A stretch of 64,000 nt of DNA from Muscardinus avellanarius (GCA_963383645.1 OY726565.1:24736466-24800465); one strand, 5' to 3'. Positions 24,619 through 34,177 are shown, counted from the stretch's first letter. Notes: generated by a model from the sequence alone, not told the origin. Translations and numbers: made by a program.

Positions 24619-26180
24619 AAGTGTAGATCTGAGAGAAAAGGTTTCTAGGTAAAAGGAATGTGGGGATCAGAGACTTAGATGGCTGAAAGTAATAGGATAA
24701 TAGTCTATTGTTCACAAGTGAGTAAGCGGATGTGCCACCTTTTTACTAAAATTCTGACTGATCTAGCAGTTGGACAAGTTAGAACTGGAAATTTAAGGTA
24801 AGTACAGACCTAAGAGTGGCCCGAGTACAGCCCTAAGAAATTTAGACATCATATTTAGATATAAGTTAAACCAGGACCACAAATAAGTGGTCTGTGGACT
24901 TTAACAACAGCAAATGTTCTCACTTTTACCTCACCTCAAGGCATTTCTGTTTGTAAATCCTACTTGGAATAGTGGAACACTATTCCAAACATTTCAGCAA
25001 AAGGATAACATGAAATATAATAGCTTGAGAAGCATCTGGCTATAAAATTCAATACGATCTAAATGAGTAGATAAACTGGAATGAAAGAAATCTACTGGCA
25101 GATGATAACAGCAGCTGAAGGAGGAAATGATAATGGCTGGAGTCAGCATGGGGATGCTGACAGTGCGGGCCAGGGAAAGCTCAGGTCGTTCAGTATTGAC
25201 TTGCAAGGTAATTATGGAACTTCTAACATGATGTTCAAAATCAGTAACTGTCTTTGCCCTCCTGTAGCCTATAATTTAATAAAATAAAATAATTGCAATC
25301 AAATAGTAACACAAATGACTATATCATTGCAAGTATTATAAATGCTGCTAAGTGTAGAAGAATATACCTGTAAGTGGAGGCTTTAACTAAGTGAAGGAAG
25401 CTTTAAGTAACCCTTGAACCTGGATCTGAAGGGTAAGTTGAAATTAATCAGATACAGTGGAAAGTGAGAGGGTCTAGGCAGAAGATGTAGCAGAAGAACA
25501 AGCCTGATGGTGGAGAGGGGAGCCTGGTGAATAGAGACACTGAGGTGCAGGTGCAGGGTCCTGGGTAGGGCTGGAGATCCCAAGGGGGGGATCACGCAAG
25601 GGCTCAAAGAGCGCTGAAAGATTATTTGTGTGTTGCATGCAGCTGAATGGTAGAATCAGATTTGCATTTTAAAAGTATATACTGGTTGTCATAACCGTAA
25701 ATTAACTGCAGGGAGTCATAGAGGAGCATTCAGATCTATACACCACTGGAAAAACTAAAGTTTGTACAGAGAGAAGATGTGAGTGAGAAAAAATATTTAG
25801 CACTTCCAAAAATATGTTTCACGAATCACCAATGCAAAATGTCCTGTGGGCACAGCGTTCCACAATCCAATAACTTTGGAAAATGCTGTATATTTTATCC
25901 CCTCCTGAGGCCCTGCAGTGTATATAATATATGAAAGGCTAATTCTGTGAAAGTATACAGTTAAAAACACAAAACAGAGCATGCTTGATTTTGTGAAACT
26001 CAGACTATCACACCTATAAATTTGGCCTTGAAAATTATTGCTCACAAAATACCCTGGAGCAAATACTGCCAAGAGCCTATTTTCTTACAAATACAGAACT
26101 GGATTTTAGTTAGATGACTTGGACCAGCTTTTCACATTGTCATTACATAGAAATATTTTGTGACTTATATTTTATTTTAG
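24619..26180. other. unique sequence, no gene seen
   Basis: Several short frames on both strands have no domain. No repeat recognised. Confidence 0.45.
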
Positions 26181-26310
26181 GTACTGGGGATTAAAACTCT
26201 TTTTTAAAATTTTAAAATAGGGCCTTGCTAAATTGTTAAGGCTCATCTCGAACCTGCAATCTTCCTGTTCCAGCTTCTCGGATTACAGGAATGTTCCACC
26301 ATCTGGCTGC
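26181..26310 (-). mobile_element. SINE fragment, worn
   Basis: Inverted copy with gtactggggattaaaactct, then ggattacaggaatgttccac and catctggct. The middle is shortened. Confidence 0.75.
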
Positions 26311-26470
26311 TACTTAAATTTTTAAGAATAATATCGCAGAGAGAACAATAAATTCAATCAACAAGCTAATGCAACTATATGAAGAAAAAATAATTTTGGA
26401 ATTATAAAAAACAGTGATCAGTAAAAGGGGTTTGCTTCTAAGGAGCTACTGTGAGAAAAAATTAAATTTC

Positions 26471-26698
26471 TGAAATAAGTTTATTGATGCATTTTAAGTA
26501 TACATGGATGTGAAATCCATAGTGACTTTACATGGTCTGTTTCATTCCCTGTCCCTTGTCTTGCCCGTCGGTCCTCCCTCTCCGACCCCTTTCATGACTC
26601 CATTGACCTCTCTCCTCATTTTTATGAGTTCCCTTTTCTTTCCTTTATTCTTTCTAGCTTCCACATATAAGTGAAATGTGTAGCCTTTGGTTTTATGA
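26471..26698 (-). mobile_element. old L1 3' UTR fragment
   Basis: T/C-rich on the plus strand: aagtttattgatgcatttta, then cattccctgtcccttg and ttctagcttccacatataag, the inverted order of an L1 3' UTR running into the end of ORF2. Confidence 0.65.
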
Positions 26699-27288
26699 AT
26701 AATGGAAATTAAATAAAAATGAATACATTATTATACACCTCTAAAAATAAGAAATGAATGCTTGAGCAAAAGCTAGCCTCCAATGGGTCCTGCTGGCCCA
26801 TGCCTCCTGTTGATTGTACGCCTGCTTAGTACACTCCCAGGCCTGGTGCTGTTGGCCAATGGAATGTAGTAGGAGTGACAGTCAAAGTCAGGGCTGAGGT
26901 ACAGAGGACACTGCAGCGATGACCTGGCCTCCTAAGGATTGTTGCACTGCTTTCTTAAAGGAAGCCAGCCACTATACCAGGAGGACACTCAAGTTACCCA
27001 AAGGAGATACCCAGGTAGAAAGAGCTGAGGTCCCTGCCCAAACACCAGTATCACATTGCCAGCTCTGTGACTGAGCCACCCGACAGCAAATCCTTCAGCC
27101 TGGACAATTTTTGAGACAGGCAGTTCCTACTAACAGGTGACTGCAGCTGCAGCAGAGACGTAGAGAGAAGTGCCTGACTGAACCCTTCGTAAATCTCCAA
27201 CTTACATAAGTCAGGCGAGATGGTAAAATACTTCTGTCATTTGAAGCCATTAAATGTTGAAATGCTTTTGTAGAAGAGCAGCAGTGGC
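26699..27288. other. unique sequence, no gene seen
   Basis: Locally GC-richer (26780-27070), but no CpG island and no open frame with a domain. Confidence 0.4.
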
Positions 27289-27468
27289 TCAGGATGATGG
27301 CACACACTTGTAATTCCAGTACTTGGGAGGCAGAGACAGAAGCAACTTAGTGAGGCTCTCCGCAACTTAGTGAGACTCGTTTCAAAATAAAAAATAAAGT
27401 AGGTCTAGGGTGTAGCTGGGATGTAGAAGGTCCTTGGGATCTATCCCCAGTACCACATACATATACAA
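27289..27468 (+). mobile_element. B1-dID type SINE, internally shortened
   Basis: gatggcacacacttgtaatt, then the A-type middle missing its first part, and an end near ccagtaccac. Confidence 0.85.
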
Positions 27469-28807
27469 AAAAGCAGCAAGAGATGTCTAATATATAGACA
27501 TTTTTTTTAAAAATTGGTCCAAATTCTTTATTGTCAGTTTAAGTCACAGAGCATTTGAGTGGCTTTCCAAATTATCCCATACTATATTTTTCAGAAGGAA
27601 AGTAAGCTCCAAGGATATCATCATCTGGTAATTTGTAGACTCTTTTTTTAAAGAACCTGATGATCTAACTCATAGGAACCGACAGTTGACATTCCAAATA
27701 CTAATGCATAACCCTTCTTCTATAGTGGAAGAAAATTGTCACAGAAGTGGGCCTTTAGAGGACTGTCTAATCCTGAATAGGACAAGTCCCCTCTGATGAT
27801 GAATATGACATAAAGGCTTTGAAAATTCTGCACGCTGGCTCTGAATGAAGAGAACTTTTCACAAGGTGAAGAGAATGGATCTCGCACTTTGCAGGGTCCT
27901 TTTCTTAATAACATCCACCATACCCTCCCCACTCGCATTTCCTATGTAGTCTACTCAATTAGGCATAATAATGGAGGCCTTTGATAGCTTAGGGAACTCA
28001 TTTCCAGGAACCTAACATTTCATTTTATCCATTAACTTTAGCCTCTTTCCTCACATCTTATCCAAGGGTGCTTCTAATGGGGGAAAAAGGGACATTTTTA
28101 GATTTTTTCCCTTTCCTCTTTACTCCCCTTTCTCAGCCACTTTAGGAAACCTTCTTTGGCTCAGTAAAATTGCTTCAAATCAGAGATATTTGGGGAGAAA
28201 TGTGAGAAGGCATAGTTACAGAGGATTTTAAGTAAAACCAGCCTTTGGATAATTAAAATTTGGCTACTTCAATTTTAAGTATACACAGATCTTCTTGACA
28301 AAAACTCTGGAAATTTCATATTAATCATAATATGGAAGAAATGTCAGTTTCACATATTTTATTTAAGAAAAAGGATGTTTAACTTCCACTTTTAGCTCCT
28401 ACATAGAAGAAACTTGATGAAAAGTAGTTTCCCTGTCCTTACAACAAGAAAAGATACTTAACAAAGTAAAAATAAATTACTTTCTTGGACTCAGAGAACT
28501 GGGGCCACCACCCTGAAATCTGCAAGTGAGTGAGCCTAGAGAATTCCTGGTGAGACCAGCTACTGGGGCAGGAGCTCCTGGAGCAAGGCTGGTAGAAATG
28601 CTTCCATGGTATTTAGATGAATTGCTAGAGACTCAGTGCAGACTGGTTTGAGAGTGAGAACTCCTAGGAGTCCAGGCTCAGGATGGGGTCCACATTATCA
28701 AGAATTTTGCTTCTAGGAACTACTCCTCCAGGTTCTCAAAGTAATGGTCCAAGGAACATCTCCTCATGTTTCTGGCAGTGAGAAGAAAGAAAACCATTTT
28801 GAAATAT
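27469..28807. other. unique sequence, no gene seen
   Basis: A 72-codon minus-strand frame at 27720 and a 66-codon plus frame at 28744 carry no domains. Confidence 0.45.
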
Positions 28808-28982
28808 ATTATCCTTCCCTGTACTCAAGAGGCTTAGACAGGAGGATAGCAAGTTCAAGGACAGCCTCAGCAAGTTGTAAGACTTGCATCAACCTATCAA
28901 GACCCTGTTTCCAAATAAGAAAGAAAATTGGGCTTGGGGTGTAGCTTGAAGGTAAAATGCCTCCGGGTTCAACCTCCAATCT

Positions 28983-28983
<1 letters not shown>
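28808..28983 (+). mobile_element. SINE, diverged, 5' end lost
   Basis: Lacks the first bases of B1. It shows gaggcttagacaggaggat, an A-type middle and the ID half (tggggtgtagcttgaaggta), then runs into (CT)n. Confidence 0.82.
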
Positions 28984-29058
<75 letters not shown>

Positions 29059-29060
29059 TA
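28984..29060. repeat. (CT)n microsatellite at a SINE 3' end
   Basis: About 38 CT units with one interruption directly follow the SINE's right half. Two overlapping frames over it translate as LS/SL repeats and are artefacts. Confidence 0.95.
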
Positions 29061-29312
29061 TCCTATTCAGGGGAAGGGCAATTATCCAACTCCAACTCCA
29101 GCCTTCTCTTCATTACCTATTTCACCAAAAGGGAGAAAAAGACTAGAAATGCTTAGGAAGGTCACAGTTTAAGGAATGGAACTATTTCCATATGAAAAGA
29201 TAGATTTGGTCACAGCACTGCTGAACCTTTTCTCCTCTCTCCACCTCATCACCATGGATTTAGTGTAACAGTGGACTACAGCTGAAGGAGCTACCAGAAA
29301 TACTCTAATTCA

Positions 29313-29510
29313 ACTGGGTGTGGTGGTGGCCAGGCCTGTGACCCCTGTCCTAGGGAAGCTAAAACATAAGAATTGCAGGTTCTAGTACAGCCTCAGCAAC
29401 CGATGGAGACACGCAACAACTTCATGTGAACCTGTTTTGAAATAAAATACAGAGTTCAAAAAGTACAGAGGTAGAATGTCTCTGGATTCAGTCTTCAGCA
29501 ACAGAATAAA
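29313..29510 (+). mobile_element. SINE, strongly diverged
   Basis: aactgggtgtggtggtggcc, then a worn middle and ID half (gtacagaggtagaatgtctc), then an AT-rich tail with (AAAT)n. Confidence 0.78.
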
Positions 29511-30210
29511 TAAGTAAGCAAATAAATAAAGTATTCTACTTAAGATGAATTCTTAGTAAAACCAGACAAAAGAGGGGACAAAAACAAGAATACAAGAAGA
29601 AACTGAGGCTTCTGAAAGCTACATATCTACTGTAATCTTTAAATATAAGATGAATATAAATCCTTACAGTGAAAACCTATGCACTTCAGTTTCTATTACT
29701 TGATATGTCATGTTAGCCTTTCAAAAAAAGTAATAAAACTTGCTAAAAGGCATGATCTGGGTATCCCAGAGAATACCAAACTGTATCAAAAAGGCAAATA
29801 CCTGGACGTCACATTCAAACTGCAGAAAAGCCAAAGAGAAAATCTTGAAAGAAGTTAGGAGACAAAGGAAAACGAAAAGGAAAGGAACACACACATACAC
29901 TTCAGAAGACATAAAGAAGGCATCTGAACCAGACTCATATAACTCACGTTTGGGAAACATCAGGTAAGTAGTTGAAAATAATTACAATAAATATGTTAAA
30001 TGTTCTACAAAAAAAAAATGTAGACAACATGTAAGAACAGATACTGGCATAGCAGAGACATTACTTAAAGAAAGAATCAAATGGCACTATTAAAAATCAA
30101 AACTAGTGCAGCAGAAATGAAGCACACCACTGCCAGACTCAGCAGGGGTCACAGTAAAGGGAAGAGGTTCTTCATGGAAAAGTAAGATAATACAGGCTAG
30201 AAACATAGAT
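29511..30210. other. unique AT-rich sequence, no gene seen
   Basis: Overlapping 75- and 79-codon frames on opposite strands (29721-29967) have low complexity and no domain. Confidence 0.45.
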
Positions 30211-30222
30211 TTTTTTTTTTTT
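30211..30222 (-). mobile_element. SINE tail half, left of the provirus
   Basis: A run of 12 T that continues after the provirus at 33136 as T11 then ggtggtactggggttcttgg. It is the A-tail of a minus-strand SINE cut by the provirus. Confidence 0.85.
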
Positions 30223-30528
30223 TGTGGTGAGCCGCCATTGAAAGATGGCGCCGGCTTCCTGCCTCTGAGCTTGATTAGGCACATGGCTGTGCAGGAAGCA
30301 ACTCCATATTTGGAGGCTAGGGTTGCGTAACACATGACGTGGTGGTAACCTGACGAGCGTGAGCCAGTGAGTGAGTGAGATGTGGCAAGAAGTGATTGGG
30401 GGAGTTAATGTTTATAATGCCCTGCGCGAGGCAGATCTTCGCCATTCCGCCATTACGAGTATCCTGAATAAACGGCTTGCAAGAAGAGCTTCGTGTCGTG
30501 TCTTAATCGCTGGTCGAGGGACGCAACA
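30223..30528 (+). repeat. 5' LTR of the provirus (promoter)
   Basis: 306 bp from tgtggtgagccgcc to ggtcgagggacgcaaca. It differs from the 3' copy (32830-33135) at one position only (gca versus gcg near the end). It carries an aagatggcgcc YY1-like motif at 30242-30252, a tgacgtgg CRE-like motif near 30334-30342, a TATA-like ttataa (30412-30417) and a poly(A) signal aataaa (30467-30472). TG...CA ends as in retroviral LTRs. Confidence 0.95.
30412..30417 (+). promoter_or_regulatory. TATA-like box in the 5' LTR
   Basis: ttataa about 50 bases before the aataaa signal, at a plausible spacing for transcription from the U3/R border. The start site is not mapped. Confidence 0.45.
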
Positions 30529-30530
30529 AC

Positions 30531-30548
30531 TGGTGGCCCGTACGGGGA
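30531..30548 (+). promoter_or_regulatory. primer-binding site, tRNA-Ile type
   Basis: tggtggcccgtacgggga, two bases after the LTR. It is complementary to the 3' 18 nt of tRNA-Ile(AAU) as I recall it, including CCA. This sets minus-strand DNA synthesis priming. Class II elements more often use Lys or Phe tRNA. Confidence 0.85.
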
Positions 30549-30605
30549 AAAATCAGCTCCCGTGCGTGAAGCTCAGAACTTGCTGTCGTCAGGGAAGGTG
30601 CACCG

Positions 30606-30623
30606 GTAAGTCCCCTGGTAAGT
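30606..30623 (+). promoter_or_regulatory. candidate splice donors in the leader
   Basis: Two gtaagt hexamers (30606 and 30618) lie downstream of the primer site, in the right place for the donor that makes spliced env RNA. Either could work, and neither is proven. Confidence 0.5.
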
Positions 30624-30686
30624 TGGGGGGTCCGCGAAAAATGCGGGTAACCGCTCTCACCTGTGGATAAGGGGAGAGCAAATCCA

Positions 30687-31068
30687 GTAGAGCTGCGATC
30701 AAAGCAGACGGGAAAGTGACAGTAGAGCTGCGATCAAAGCAGACGCGGGAAAGTGACAGTAGAGCCGCGGTCAAGCAGACGCGGGAAAGTGAAAAGTAGA
30801 GCCGCGGTCAAGCAGACGCGGGAAAGTGAAAAGTGGAATTGCGGTTAAAGCAGACGCGGGAAAGTGAAAGTGGAGTTGCGGTCAAGCAGACGCGAAAAAG
30901 TGAAAGTGGAATTGCGGTTAAAGCAGACGCGGGAACGCAAAGGTAAAGCCGCGATTAAGGCGGACCATTTGTTGCGGTCAAGCAGACGCGAAAAAGTGAA
31001 AGTGGAATTGCGGTTAAAGCAGTCGCGGGAACGCGAAGGTAGAGCCGCGATCAAAGCGGACCATTTTT
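30687..31068 (+). repeat. 37-bp tandem repeat array in the proviral leader
   Basis: About ten units start near 30687, 30722, 30759, 30796, 30833, 30870, 30906, 30943, 31002 and 31039, with a partial unit at 30971. The core is gcggtcaagcagacgcggga followed by aagtga. Units 6-8 (30870-30970) are repeated as a block at 30971-31068, so the array grew at two levels. Several units hold gcgggaaa, the reverse complement of the E2F consensus. It lies between the primer site and gag, where packaging signals usually are. Confidence 0.93.
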
Positions 31069-31095
31069 GAATTTCATTTTGAGCTTAGTTTTGGG

Positions 31096-32331
31096 ATGGG
31101 GGCTTCACAGTCTCATCCAATTTTTTTGGCTCTCCAGGAGCTACTTTATTCTAGAAGTTTAGAATTTAGAGAGTCTACTTTAGAGAAATTTTTAAATGAT
31201 TGTGACAGAGCTGCTCCATGGTTTGCTGTCTCAGGTAACCTGACAGTTCCTAGTTGGGAAAAGCTTGGTCGAGATCTTGAATATGCCAAGCAACAGGGAA
31301 GCCTTAATCCCTGTGTTCTACCTATTTGGAAATTGGTCAAAGGTTGTTTAAAAGATCAAAAATATGATGATGCTATTAAGGAAGGGCAAACCGCCCTCGA
31401 GTTACTCAAAGAACAGAAATCTGAAAAGCATAAGTCAGAACGGGCAGTTAGTGAAGCAAAGGAACCTGTCTGTTCCTCACTCTATCCGAATTTGTCTGAA
31501 TTTAAAGGGCCAGACTCCTCTTCTGATTCTTCTGATGAAGAAAAGGGTTCGTTAAAGAAACAAATGGCCTGTGTGTCAATTCATTCAGCCTCGAAAAAAT
31601 CTCGTTTGCCTAAATTAGATCCGGACTTTCCTATGCCCTCAGGTTTACAAGATCCTCCTCCTGGGCCACCGCCATCCTTACCATCCTCCACTCAGGGATC
31701 TCATAATTCCTTTTGCCCTCAAGTTTGGTCACGTGTTAGAACTGAGCTCCCGTTGGCCTTTCCTATTTTTCAAGATACACAGGGTGCTTGTTTTTATGAA
31801 CCCCTTGATTTTAAGGTCATTAAGGCATTAGCAGAATCAGTTCGCATGTATGGGGTCACAGCTTCCTTTACATTAGCCCAAGTGGAAGCTCTGGTTAGAA
31901 ACTGCATGACGCCAGGGGACTGGAATGGATTAACACGAGCATGCCTCACCCCTGGACAATTTTTGGAATGGAAGGCCTTTAACATAGAATATGCCTCTGA
32001 ACAGGCTGCTGCTAATGCTCTTGCTGGAAATCCTCAATGGGATCGAGATATGATTTTAGGACAAGGGCTACATGCCCAAAACCAAACCCGACTTCCTTTG
32101 GAAGTTTATAATCAAATAAATTTTTGTGCTATTAGAGCATGGAAATCCCTTAGGAGCTCAGGGGAATCTGCTGGTAATCTAACCAAAATTAAGAACAAGT
32201 TGAGGTATTATGGCAGCTTGCACAGCTTGGATGTAAATGGAGATATCCTGGTCTCTGTGTTACCAGCGTTCAATATGAAAATTTTACAAAAGCCGCTAAC
32301 CTGTCTCGGGAGTTGTCAATTTATCTTTTAG
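31096..32331 (+). CDS. gag: retroviral Gag, truncated in capsid, with a foreign tail
   Basis: Gag assembles the virus core. The frame has 411 codons and starts MGASQS, a fitting N-myristoylation signal (Gly2, Ser6). Residues 1-110 are matrix-like. A Ser/Asp/Glu linker lies near 138-150 and a proline-rich stretch at 186-193. The capsid N-terminal domain spans about 221-355 and includes YEPLDFKVIKALAESVRMYG. Around residue 362-366 the frame leaves gag, and the last 45 or so codons are env sequence in another frame. The capsid C-terminal domain (with the major homology region) and nucleocapsid are absent. No stop lies within the retained gag part, so a truncated product is possible if transcribed. 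A defective Gag could affect assembly of related elements, but this is speculative. Confidence 0.85.
   Translation: MGASQSHPIFLALQELLYSRSLEFRESTLEKFLNDCDRAAPWFAVSGNLTVPSWEKLGRDLEYAKQQGSLNPCVLPIWKLVKGCLKDQKYDDAIKEGQTALELLKEQKSEKHKSERAVSEAKEPVCSSLYPNLSEFKGPDSSSDSSDEEKGSLKKQMACVSIHSASKKSRLPKLDPDFPMPSGLQDPPPGPPPSLPSSTQGSHNSFCPQVWSRVRTELPLAFPIFQDTQGACFYEPLDFKVIKALAESVRMYGVTASFTLAQVEALVRNCMTPGDWNGLTRACLTPGQFLEWKAFNIEYASEQAAANALAGNPQWDRDMILGQGLHAQNQTRLPLEVYNQINFCAIRAWKSLRSSGESAGNLTKIKNKLRYYGSLHSLDVNGDILVSVLPAFNMKILQKPLTCLGSCQFIF
32188..32193 (+). other. deletion junction between gag and env
   Basis: Gag-type reading ends near here and env-type reading (a different frame) starts at 32193, after a taa in the env frame at 32190-32192. 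Everything from late capsid to mid env is missing. The exact join is uncertain by perhaps 20 bp. Confidence 0.65.
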
Positions 32332-32648
32332 GCAACTGGACGGGAGAATTTGAAACCCAACTAGAGAGATTACGCACTGCCGTGGTCACCGTCAACTCGA
32401 CTCGTGTGGACATCAGTTTGGCTGAAGGACTGTCATCTTGGATAACTCATGCCATGAATCATCTAAAGAAATGGGCTGGATTGGGGGCCTTGATGGGATT
32501 ATTGGTTGTGGCTGTGTTGTTTTGTGTCTGGTGCATTGCTCGTCTTCGCCAAAGTTCTAATCATAATACAGCCATGTTTATACAGGCCTGTGTGGCTATC
32601 GAGGCAGGACAATCACCCCAAGCCTGGCTCGTGGCAGCTAAGGCATAG
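32193..32648 (+). pseudogene. env: retroviral Env, C-terminal part of the transmembrane subunit
   Basis: This frame, offset from the gag frame, runs 151 codons to a tag at 32646-32648. It includes two N-glycosylation sites (NWT, NST), a heptad-like stretch, and a hydrophobic segment at about 32481-32540 (LGALMGLLVVAVLFCVWCIA) followed by a basic LRQ, the usual membrane anchor and short tail. The signal peptide, surface subunit and fusion peptide are missing. No start codon of its own is supported, so I treat it as a remnant. Confidence 0.8.
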
Positions 32649-32816
32649 TGGCTCAGGTTGCAAGGCAAAGCACTGCAGCTGAGGGCACAAGTTTGGTCCT
32701 CAGGAAGAGTACGCTTGACTGCACACGGGTTAGGCACCCAAGTACCCGTCCCTAGAAAAAGGTGCCAGTGATTAATAGGGGTCAAACCTCTGCTCTTACC
32801 TGTTGCCTATAAAAAC

Positions 32817-32829
32817 AAAAAGGGGGAAT
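32817..32829 (+). promoter_or_regulatory. polypurine tract
   Basis: aaaaagggggaat directly before the 3' LTR, the usual plus-strand primer position. Confidence 0.88.
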
Positions 32830-33135
32830 TGTGGTGAGCCGCCATTGAAAGATGGCGCCGGCTTCCTGCCTCTGAGCTTGATTAGGCACATGGCTGTGCA
32901 GGAAGCAACTCCATATTTGGAGGCTAGGGTTGCGTAACACATGACGTGGTGGTAACCTGACGAGCGTGAGCCAGTGAGTGAGTGAGATGTGGCAAGAAGT
33001 GATTGGGGGAGTTAATGTTTATAATGCCCTGCGCGAGGCAGATCTTCGCCATTCCGCCATTACGAGTATCCTGAATAAACGGCTTGCAAGAAGAGCTTCG
33101 TGTCGTGTCTTAATCGCTGGTCGAGGGACGCGACA
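32830..33135 (+). repeat. 3' LTR of the provirus
   Basis: 306 bp, identical to the 5' copy except one base near the end. Poly(A) signal aataaa at 33074-33079. Read by eye base by base against 30223-30528. Confidence 0.95.
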
Positions 33136-33326
33136 TTTTTTTTTTTGGTGGTACTGGGGTTCTTGGAAACGCTTCTACCAGTGGGCTACACTCCCAGACC
33201 TACTTTTTGATATTTTTAAATTTGAAAACAGGGTCTTCTAACCCAGGAAGGCTGGCTTTGAACCTTTGCGATCCGCCTGTCTCTGCCTCCCAAGCACAGG
33301 GATTACAAATGCCACCATGCCCGGCT
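33136..33326 (-). mobile_element. B1-dID type SINE (B-type), body right of the provirus
   Basis: T11, then ggtggtactggggttcttgg, the B-type middle (gtcttctaacccaggaaggct), and the B1 start caccatgcccggc. Together with 30211-30222 it is one SINE hit in its A-tail by the provirus. Confidence 0.9.
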
Positions 33327-33378
33327 TTCTTGTTATTAACTGATCTAATAGATAACTGTTAAAATTAATTCTAAACGC

Positions 33379-33563
33379 CAGGCATGGTGGTGCACGCTTG
33401 TAATCCCCACCCTTGGGAGGCAGAGACAGGAGGATCACATAGGTTGAAAGCCTGCTTCAATGGCTTAAGAGACCCTGTTTCCAAATAAAATATAAAATAG
33501 GTCTGGGAGTGTAGCCTAGAGGTAGAAGGCCCCTGGGTTCCATCCCTAGTACCACCAAAAAAA
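33379..33563 (+). mobile_element. B1-dID type SINE (B-type)
   Basis: gccaggcatggtggtgcacg, the B-type middle (ggcttaagagaccctg), the ID half and a short A-tail. Confidence 0.92.
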
Positions 33564-33690
33564 CAAATAATTAATTCAAATGACATTGTGTTGGTGATAA
33601 TAGTACATGGATAAGTAAAATGAAAAACAGTGATGCTATAAGGGATGAGAAAGAGAAATCAGAAATATTCTATAATAAAGTATTTGAGGC

Positions 33691-34090
33691 CAGGTGTGGT
33701 GACACAGGATTGTAATCCCAGCATTCGGAAGGCTGAGACTGGAGGTTCATGGTTAGTGGCCAGCATCAGCTAATTAGTGAGGCCCTCCACAACTTAGTGA
33801 GACCCTGTTTCTTTCTTCTTCTTTTTTTTTCTTTTTCTTTTTCTTTCTTTTTTTTTTTCTGTGTGGGATGATTTGTCTTGAGCCTGCCGGGGAAAAAGCA
33901 GGCCTCTGACTTCTTCAAGTCCACATTTCTTTGCCTCCATTTCTTATGTATCCAAAGACAGGGAACCAAAGACATGCCTTTGTAGAAGGATGAGACCCTG
34001 TTTCAAAACAAAGAATAAAAAATAGGGCAGGAGGTGTAGCTTGGAGGTAGAATGCCCCTGGGTTCTATCCCCAGACACGCCCCCCCCAGA
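33691..34090 (+). mobile_element. B1-dID type SINE (A-type) split by a retrocopy
   Basis: The first half runs gccaggtgtggtgacacagg to tgagaccctgtttc (33811). The second half resumes at 33991 with the same tgagaccctgtttc and goes on to the ID half and a C-run. The 179 bp between are a later insertion. Confidence 0.9.
33812..33990 (-). pseudogene. small poly(A) retrocopy of an unidentified RNA
   Basis: On the minus strand: about 130 nt of complex sequence starting tccttctacaaaggcatgtc, then a long A-rich tail (T/C run at 33812-33861). The 14-bp tgagaccctgtttc on both sides (33798-33811 and 33991-34004) is the target-site duplication. The body does not match L1, B1 or ID. It may be the 5'-truncated end of a processed mRNA or another RNA; I do not recognise the parent. 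A 69-codon frame over it lacks a known domain. Confidence 0.7.
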
Positions 34091-34177
34091 AAAAGTATTT
34101 AAACTGTTATAGTTTATTTGAAAATAGGCCTAGATAAATTGTAAATGTATACTGTAAATTCTAAGGCAACCACTATT

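Larger units (their letters stand above)
30223..33135 (+). mobile_element. class II (betaretrovirus-like) provirus, internally deleted
   Basis: A 2.9-kb element with two LTRs of 306 bp, a primer site, a repetitive leader, a Gag frame ending inside capsid, an Env transmembrane end, and a polypurine tract. NC, protease, polymerase, the Env surface subunit and most of TM are absent. The capsid region (YEPLDFKVIKALAESVRMYG, then TPGDWNGLTRACL) is typical of the betaretrovirus/IAP group; this assignment rests on recognition of family motifs, not on a search. It could not replicate on its own. A complete relative could in principle mobilise it through the LTRs, primer site and leader (inference). 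Confidence 0.93.

Noticed and set aside
28928..29172. Two overlapping open frames of Ser/Leu repeats
   Set aside because: They are translations of the (CT)n microsatellite at 28984-29060.
30371..30670. 99-codon frame starting in the LTR, and its copy at 32978
   Set aside because: It exists because the LTR is duplicated. It crosses the poly(A) signal and primer site and has no viral domain.
30687..31068. CRISPR-like regular repeats
   Set aside because: Units are contiguous without unique spacers, lie inside a retroviral leader, and the DNA is mammalian.
30845..31070. Repetitive frames on both strands over the proviral leader
   Set aside because: Products of the 37-bp tandem array, not genes.
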